Below, one piece after another: positions 42,742 to 47,595 of a DNA stretch of 47,595 nt; the stretch's first letter is position 1; each line of letters begins with the position of its first letter. The position numbers and the translations under genes were made by a program. Source of the stretch: Deltaproteobacteria bacterium RIFCSPLOWO2_12_FULL_60_19 (GTDB taxonomy: Bacteria > Desulfobacterota > Binatia > UBA9968); the NCBI GenBank assembly GCA_001798595.1, contig MGSS01000032.1, positions 1 to 47,595 on the forward strand, written 5' to 3'. The notes beneath the pieces are model-generated. The model was not told where the DNA came from, searched no databases, and was given only the letters and a program-made list of their open reading frames with translations.

Positions 42742-43263
42742 ATGGAACTGACGCAAGAGGAAGTGCTCCAGATATTGCAGCTGATCGAGAAATCCGATTT
42801 CGACTTCATGCAGCTCCAGGTCGGGGAGCTGAAGCTCACCGTGAGCAAGGGCAATTACGTGCCGGGCGTTGCCGCGGCCCCTGCGGTCGCGAGCGATCCT
42901 CAGCCGGTTGCGAAGCCCGTGACTGAGCTCAAAACGGCGAAGCCAAAAGCGGAGCCGGCTGCGGCAAAACCGAAACAACCTGCCACAGCCGACGGGGTGG
43001 TTATCGTCGCGCCGATGGTGGGGACCTTCTACACCACGCCGGAGCCGGGCGCGCCGCCGTTCGTCGACTTGGGCGCGAAGGTGGACGAAGAGACGACCGT
43101 CGGCTTGATCGAAGTGATGAAGGTGTTCAACGCCGTACAGTCCCGCGCGCGCGGCGTTATCGCCGAAGTCTGTGTCCAGAACGGCCAGTTCGTCGAGTAC
43201 GGTCAGACGCTCTTTATCGTCAGGCCGGATGGCGGCTCCGCCGCTAAGAGATCCTCTCAATGA
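42742..43263 (+). CDS. accB: Biotin carboxyl carrier protein of acetyl-CoA carboxylase
   Basis: A 173-residue AccB: an N-terminal helix region (LTQEEVLQILQLIEKSDFDF), an Ala/Pro/Lys-rich linker (about 55-88) and a C-terminal biotinyl domain with the biotin Lys127 in IEVMKVFN and the PMVGTFYTTPEPGAPPFV thumb. GGGAGA precedes the ATG. The stop overlaps the accC start (ATGA). It would carry the carboxyl group for fatty-acid synthesis, and might also serve the carboxyltransferase encoded further downstream. Confidence 0.96.
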   Translation: MELTQEEVLQILQLIEKSDFDFMQLQVGELKLTVSKGNYVPGVAAAPAVASDPQPVAKPVTELKTAKPKAEPAAAKPKQPATADGVVIVAPMVGTFYTTPEPGAPPFVDLGAKVDEETTVGLIEVMKVFNAVQSRARGVIAEVCVQNGQFVEYGQTLFIVRPDGGSAAKRSSQ

Positions 43264-44645
43264 GCATCTATCGCGTGTTCGTGGCCAATCGCGGAGAAAT
43301 CGCGCTCCGCGTTATCCGGGCCTGCCGCGCTCTCGGCATCGAGACGGTGGCGGCGGTTTCCGCAGCGGACCGTGACAGTCTGGTCGCGCGCGCGGCCGAC
43401 CGCTCGATCTGCGTGGGCCCGCCACGATCTACGGACAGTTACCTTAAGATAGAAGCCATCATCTCGGCCGCGTTGGGGACGGTATGTGACGCGCTCCATC
43501 CCGGCTACGGCTTTCTCGCCGAGCGGCCGGAGCTGGCCGAAGCCTGCGAGAAAAACGGCATCAAGTTCATCGGACCGGATGCCGAGAGCATCCGCCGCAT
43601 GGGCAACAAGATTTGGGCGCGAACCCTTGCGAAAGAGTTCGGAATTCCCGTTGTCTCCGGCTCGGAAAAAGTTCGCAACTTCAGAGAGGCTACGGCGGAA
43701 GCCGGAAAGATCGGCTTTCCCGTGTTGATCAAAGCCGCGGCGGGCGGCGGCGGCCGCGGGATGAAGATCGTCGCGAGCGCCGGCCAACTGCAAGGGGCGT
43801 TCGAGATGGCCTCCGCCGAGGCGCGCGCGGCGTTCGGCGATCCGACGCTCTACCTCGAGCGCTACATCGCCAACGCGCGACATATCGAGGTGCAGATTCT
43901 GGGCGACCGGCACGGCAACGTGATCCACGTCGGCGAGCGCGATTGCTCGCTGCAGCGCCGCCATCAGAAAGTGATCGAAGAGGCGCCGGCGGCCGCGCTT
44001 CCGCTCAAGCTGAGAGAAGAGATTCAGAACGCCGCGGTGACGATCGCGAAAAAGATCGGCTATGAGAACGCCGGGACGATCGAGTTTATTCTCGACCAGG
44101 ACGCGGAGCGCTTTTATTTTCTCGAAATGAACACGCGCATCCAGGTCGAGCATCCCGTCACGGAGGCGATCTCGGGGATGGATCTCGTCCAGGAGCAGCT
44201 CCGCATCGCCGGCGGCGAGCCGCTCAGCCGCTCGCAGTCCGAGGTGAAGCTCAGCGGCCACGCCATCGAGTGCCGCATCACGGCGGAGTCGGCGGCCCAC
44301 GGCTTTAGGCCCTGCCCGGGACTCATCACCGATTGGCAGCCGCCCGATGGCGCGGGCATTCGCGTGGATACTCACTGCTACGCGGGCTATCGCGTGCCGC
44401 CTTTCTACGATTCGCTCTTAGCGAAACTGATCGTGCGCGGGGAAAATCGCATCGAGGCCGTGGGGAAAATGCAGGACGCGTTGGAGGAATTCGTTGTCTC
44501 CGGCATCGAGACGACGATTCCCTTTCTGCGCTTCATCGCCCAGCGGCTGGAATACGTCAAAGGCGAGGTGAACACGCGCTGGCTGGAGTCGGTGCTTGCC
44601 GCGTCATCGTTTCAGCCGGCTGCGGCCGAATCAGCCGCGATATAG
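43260..44645 (+). CDS. accC: Biotin carboxylase
   Basis: A 461-residue ATP-grasp biotin carboxylase that carboxylates biotin on AccB. Signatures: ANRGEIALRVIRACRALGIE at the start, CDALHPGYGFLAE, the glycine-rich loop AAAGGGGRGMKIV, RDCSLQRRHQKVIEEAPA and FLEMNTRIQVEHPVTE, with catalytic Glu, Asn and Arg residues intact. It is translationally coupled to accB. AccA and AccD are not in the window. Repeat copy D fills most of the 304 bp that follow; I see no terminator T-run there. Confidence 0.97.
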   Translation: MSIYRVFVANRGEIALRVIRACRALGIETVAAVSAADRDSLVARAADRSICVGPPRSTDSYLKIEAIISAALGTVCDALHPGYGFLAERPELAEACEKNGIKFIGPDAESIRRMGNKIWARTLAKEFGIPVVSGSEKVRNFREATAEAGKIGFPVLIKAAAGGGGRGMKIVASAGQLQGAFEMASAEARAAFGDPTLYLERYIANARHIEVQILGDRHGNVIHVGERDCSLQRRHQKVIEEAPAAALPLKLREEIQNAAVTIAKKIGYENAGTIEFILDQDAERFYFLEMNTRIQVEHPVTEAISGMDLVQEQLRIAGGEPLSRSQSEVKLSGHAIECRITAESAAHGFRPCPGLITDWQPPDGAGIRVDTHCYAGYRVPPFYDSLLAKLIVRGENRIEAVGKMQDALEEFVVSGIETTIPFLRFIAQRLEYVKGEVNTRWLESVLAASSFQPAAAESAAI

Positions 44646-44737
44646 TTGGTGAAAGCCGCCACCCGCTCTCCGAGCCCGCGCAAGCGGTATCGGATGCGCG
44701 GGCTCTTCGACCGGGCGGCGGCTTTCATTGCGAGGCC

Positions 44738-44913
44738 GAGCACAACCATCAGCACCGCTCGCCTGGGGGGTCTCTCGGAGGGCCGATATATCCTCGCTTC
44801 GCTCGGAATCTCAAATCTCAGATCTCAAATTGAATCTGGAATCTGAGATTTGAAATCTGAAATCCCGAAGGGCATGCGTCGGCCCGGAGAGAGATTTCCA
44901 GGCGAGCTGACGG
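44738..44913 (+). repeat. Dispersed structured repeat, copy D
   Basis: A full 176-bp copy starting GAGCACAACCATCAGCACC and ending GGCGAGCTGACGG. The outer arms (about 44760-44786 and 44879-44906) pair over about 25 bp, and the inner CAAATCTCAGAT/ATCTGAGATTTG stem is intact. It lies between accC and the carboxyltransferase gene, 36 bp before that gene's start, so it could affect readthrough between them. The rest of the 44646-44949 gap has nothing else recognisable. Confidence 0.88.
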
Positions 44914-44949
44914 CATATGGGCGTTTTCAGCAGCCTTAGGAGAAAAAAG

Positions 44950-46413
44950 ATGGAAGAGATTCATTTCGTAGACACCACGATCCGCGACGGCCACCAGAGT
45001 CTTTGGGCTGAGAATATGACCACCGGCATGATGCTGCCCGCGGCCAAGCGGTTGGACGACGCGGGATTTGAAGCGATCGAGCTGATCTCCAGCTCGCACA
45101 TGAAAAAGTGCGTGAAGGAGCTTAAAGAAGATCCCTGGGACCGCATCCGGCTGATTGCAAAACGCATCACCAAGACCCCGCTCCGGTTGATCGCCGGCCG
45201 GGTCAACACTTTCGAGATCACGCCCGAGTCCATTTACCGGCTCTTCATCGAGAGGATGGCGGCGAACGGCATGCGCCAGGCGCGGATTTCCTGCGAGTGG
45301 AACAGCATCTCCGGCTGGCAGCGCAAGGTGCAGGCGGCTCGAGACTACGGGCTTGACCCGATCCTGAACCTCATCTATTCCGTCTCGCCCAAGCACACCG
45401 ACGAATACTACGCGCAGAAGACGCGCGAAGCGGCGGCCTTCAAGCCCTATCGCCTCTGCCTCAAAGACCCGGGGGGCCTGCTCACGCCGGAGCGCACGCG
45501 CGCCCTCGTGCCGCTGATCTTCAAGCACGGCAACGGCATACCGGTCGAGCTGCACACCCATTGCACGACGGGCCTGGGCGGTCTCTGCGCCCTGGAGGCG
45601 ATCAAGCTCGGCGTCAAGTCGATCAACACCGCGATCCCGCCGCTGGCCAACGCGTCGTCGAATCCGTCGATTTTCAATGTCGCGCAAAACGCCCGCGCGC
45701 TCGGCTACGCGACCGCGATCGACGAGGATGTGCTGAAACCGGTGGAAGAGCATTTTACGATTGTGGCGAAGCGTGAGGGCTTCCGCATCGGCGCGCCGGT
45801 CGAATACGACTACGCGCAGTATCTCCACCAGGTGCCCGGCGGGATGGTGTCGAATCTCCGCCACCAGTTGAAGCGCGTGGGAAAAGAGAACCACATCGAA
45901 GACGCGCTGGAAGAGGCCGCGCGCGTCCGCGAGGAGTTCGGCTATCCGATCATGGTGACTCCCCTCTCCCAGTTCGTCGGCAGCCAGGCGGCGATCAACG
46001 TGATCGTTGGCGAGCGTTATAAAGAAGTCACCGATCAGGTTATTCAGTACGCGCTCGGGCTTTGGGGCGAGGAAGGCGCTACAACGATGGACCCGAACGT
46101 GAAGGAGAAGATTTTGAGTCGCCCGCGCGCCAAGGAATTGGCCAAGTGGGTGCCGCCGGAGCCATCGCTGCATGAAGTCCGCCAAAAGATCGGCGGCCCC
46201 GGAGTCTCAGACGAGGAGCTGCTGCTCCGCTGGCTGTTGCATCAGACGGAAATCGACGCGATGCGCGCCGCCGGCCCGGTGAAGGAATATGTTACCGTGG
46301 CGCATCCTTTGTTGACGCTGCTCGAAGAGCTGACCCGGCGGACCGAATGCAACCGGATTCACATAGAGAAACCGGGAATGTCTTTGACACTGGAGAGAAA
46401 AGGGAGGGACTAG
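44950..46413 (+). CDS. Stand-alone carboxyltransferase (PycB/oxaloacetate decarboxylase alpha-like)
   Basis: A 487-residue HMGL-like TIM-barrel carboxyltransferase without a fused biotinyl domain. Core features: TTIRDGHQSLWAENMTTGMM (substrate/metal region), LCLKDPGGLLTP with Lys172 at the carbamylation position, metal ligands His202 and His204 in ELHTHCTTG, then SNPSIFN and a C-terminal PycA/PycB-type helical domain (LRHQLKRVGKENHIEDALEE). ATG 44950 after TAGGAGA is chosen; an ATG at 44917 (33 nt further upstream) lacks support. Being downstream of accB-accC, it could complete a three-part 2-oxo-acid carboxylase. The substrate is unresolved, and the SSSHMKKCVKELKEDPWDRI segment differs from pyruvate carboxylases I know. 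Confidence 0.85.
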   Translation: MEEIHFVDTTIRDGHQSLWAENMTTGMMLPAAKRLDDAGFEAIELISSSHMKKCVKELKEDPWDRIRLIAKRITKTPLRLIAGRVNTFEITPESIYRLFIERMAANGMRQARISCEWNSISGWQRKVQAARDYGLDPILNLIYSVSPKHTDEYYAQKTREAAAFKPYRLCLKDPGGLLTPERTRALVPLIFKHGNGIPVELHTHCTTGLGGLCALEAIKLGVKSINTAIPPLANASSNPSIFNVAQNARALGYATAIDEDVLKPVEEHFTIVAKREGFRIGAPVEYDYAQYLHQVPGGMVSNLRHQLKRVGKENHIEDALEEAARVREEFGYPIMVTPLSQFVGSQAAINVIVGERYKEVTDQVIQYALGLWGEEGATTMDPNVKEKILSRPRAKELAKWVPPEPSLHEVRQKIGGPGVSDEELLLRWLLHQTEIDAMRAAGPVKEYVTVAHPLLTLLEELTRRTECNRIHIEKPGMSLTLERKGRD

Positions 46414-46415
46414 TT

Positions 46416-47270
46416 ATGGAAGTCACCGCAATCGACGTGCACGTTCACCTCTGCGACGAGACGACGCTGAAAGCCAAAGGACCGCGCACCCAGCAGATGG
46501 CGCGCTATTTCGGCCGGGAGCGCAAGCCCGTTTCTATGGACGAGATGGCCGAGCAGTACCGCCAGCGCAAGATGATGGCGGTCATCATGAACACGAGGGA
46601 CGAGACCGTGACCGGCCTGCCGCCCGTGCCCAACGATCACGTGGCGGAATATGTGCGCAAATATCCCGACCTGTTTCTGGCCTTCGGCGCGATCGATCCC
46701 TGGACCGGAAAGCTCGCGCTGCAGGAGATCAAGCGCTGCAAGGAAGAGCTGGGGCTCACCGGCATCGGCGAGCTGAACCCCGCGCGGCAACATTTTTTTC
46801 CGAACGACATCCGCTTCTACCCCCTGTGGGAAGAATGCCGGCGTCTCGGCATGCCGATCCTGTTTCACGGCGGCATGGCCGCCGCCGGGGCCGGCACCCC
46901 GGGCGGCATGGGCACCAAGCTCAAATACAGCCAGCCGATCTATCTCGACGACGTGGCGGCCGATTTTCCCGAGTTGAAAATCATCTCCGCCCACCCCACC
47001 TGGCCCTGGACCGCGGAGAGCCTGGCGATCTGCCGCCACAAGAGCAACTACTTCATCGACCTCTCCGGCTGGGCGCCGAAATATTTTCCGAGCGAGCTGG
47101 TGCATAACGTGAACACGCTCCTCCAAGACAAGGTGATGTTCGGCTCGGACTGGCCGGCGATCGGCGTCGAGCGCTGGCTGGAGGAGTTTCAGCAGATCAA
47201 CATCAAGCCGGAAGTCAGGCAGAAGATCATGCTCGACAACGCCAAGAAGTTCTTCGGGTTAGCCGTCTAG
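46416..47270 (+). CDS. Amidohydrolase-2 family hydrolase, third copy
   Basis: A 284-residue TIM-barrel hydrolase: AIDVHVHLCD (DxHxH), GIGELNPARQHFFPND, PILFHGG, IISAHPTWPW and FGSDWPAIGVERWLEE give the metal ligands and late Asp of the ACMSD-like group. It starts 2 nt after the carboxyltransferase stop, with GGGAGGG overlapping that stop, so the genes are coupled. The pairing suggests that a carboxylated or decarboxylated ring-derived acid is the shared intermediate; this is inference. Confidence 0.88.
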   Translation: MEVTAIDVHVHLCDETTLKAKGPRTQQMARYFGRERKPVSMDEMAEQYRQRKMMAVIMNTRDETVTGLPPVPNDHVAEYVRKYPDLFLAFGAIDPWTGKLALQEIKRCKEELGLTGIGELNPARQHFFPNDIRFYPLWEECRRLGMPILFHGGMAAAGAGTPGGMGTKLKYSQPIYLDDVAADFPELKIISAHPTWPWTAESLAICRHKSNYFIDLSGWAPKYFPSELVHNVNTLLQDKVMFGSDWPAIGVERWLEEFQQINIKPEVRQKIMLDNAKKFFGLAV

Positions 47271-47282
47271 AGGAGGCCGAAC

Positions 47283-47595
47283 GTGAACGTCAACGACTTA
47301 AATTTAAAAAAAACCGGCATTTTGTTCTTCGACATTCTGAACGGCTATTATCACGACGCCGAGCCGGCGAAAAAGGCGCGGATGAAGCCGTGGATCGACA
47401 ACGCCGTGCGCTTGATGAAGGCGGGCCGCGTGGTCGGTATCCCGATATTCTTCGGCAAGGGCAACCACCGGGCCGACGGCGCCTCGTCGGCCACGATAAT
47501 CACCGACACCGACATGAGCTTGAAACCGTGGCCCAACGGCGAGGTGAAAAGATTCAGCCCGCACATCGTCGGCGGGACGAAGAATTCCGACGTGA
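47283..47595 (+). CDS. Isochorismatase-fold hydrolase (3' truncated by window end)
   Basis: The first 104 residues of an isochorismatase-like protein: GTG 47283 after AGAGGAGG, then KKTGILFFDILNGYYHDAEP with the conserved Asp in FFD, and RVVGIPIFFGKGNHRADG. It is cut at the window edge before the catalytic Lys and Cys positions, so it is not possible to say whether the Cys is present. It starts 10 nt after the amidohydrolase stop and belongs to the same operon. Compare the full-length homologue at 31393. Confidence 0.85.
   Translation, partial: MNVNDLNLKKTGILFFDILNGYYHDAEPAKKARMKPWIDNAVRLMKAGRVVGIPIFFGKGNHRADGASSATIITDTDMSLKPWPNGEVKRFSPHIVGGTKNSDV

Overview
The window is GC-rich bacterial chromosome, densely coding on both strands. 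There is no phage, plasmid or CRISPR content. AddAB with an iron-sulfur AddB, a yqjD-yqjE-yqjK-like trio, ferric-type and TctC/Bug-type solute-binding proteins without permeases, several metal-dependent amidohydrolases and many formulaic AT-rich or CTCAGGAC-type intergenic repeats suggest an uncultured lineage near the former Deltaproteobacteria (Binatota- or Rokubacteria-like). That placement is inference; no rRNA or ribosomal marker gene is present.

Layout. 1-5.6 kb: trxB diverges from moaC; then an rRNA methyltransferase, radC, an MFS exporter and a HAD-fold protein lacking its catalytic aspartates. 5.7-11.2 kb: an orphan histidine kinase, an amidohydrolase, an ornithine-cyclodeaminase-family protein, a wrecked TctC/Bug binding-protein gene and an aldo/keto reductase. 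11.2-15.9 kb: one copy of a dispersed structured repeat, then a promoter, a ZTP (pfl) riboswitch and an overlapping intrinsic terminator, leading into class V aminotransferase-serA-purA. This couples serine and AMP synthesis to the purine alarmone ZTP. 15.9-20.2 kb: an orphan solute-binding protein, the yqjDEK-like trio and gamma-glutamyltranspeptidase. 20.3-26.9 kb: addB-addA. 27-30.7 kb: a DHA2 transporter, a second amidohydrolase and a lone ABC ATPase.

30.7-36.9 kb is the most unusual part. A DUF411 metal/redox protein has an in-frame UGA exactly where the family has a conserved Cys, followed by a bSECIS-like hairpin, so it is a candidate selenoprotein. Nearby are an isochorismatase-fold protein with Gly at the Cys position, a DUF4160-DUF2442 pair, a secreted protein built from Cys-pair repeats, and a 3-hydroxyanthranilate dioxygenase next to a ferritin-like protein. 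37-42.2 kb: a UvrD/Rep-type helicase, a membrane-fused spermidine-synthase-like protein, a metzincin lipoprotein and a TrmJ-like methyltransferase whose start lies in repeat DNA. 42.2-42.7 kb is a decay zone with an ORF6N remnant and a copied piece of the trmJ tail. 42.7-47.6 kb: accB-accC, then (after another repeat copy) a stand-alone carboxyltransferase, a third amidohydrolase and a truncated isochorismatase-fold gene. These may form a carboxylation and ring-acid catabolism cluster.

A ~176-bp hairpin-rich element occurs four times (11.3, 27.0, 37.0 and 44.8 kb), always between genes and in both orientations. Operons are tight: addBA and accBC share ATGA start-stop overlaps, and serA starts 2 nt after its upstream gene.
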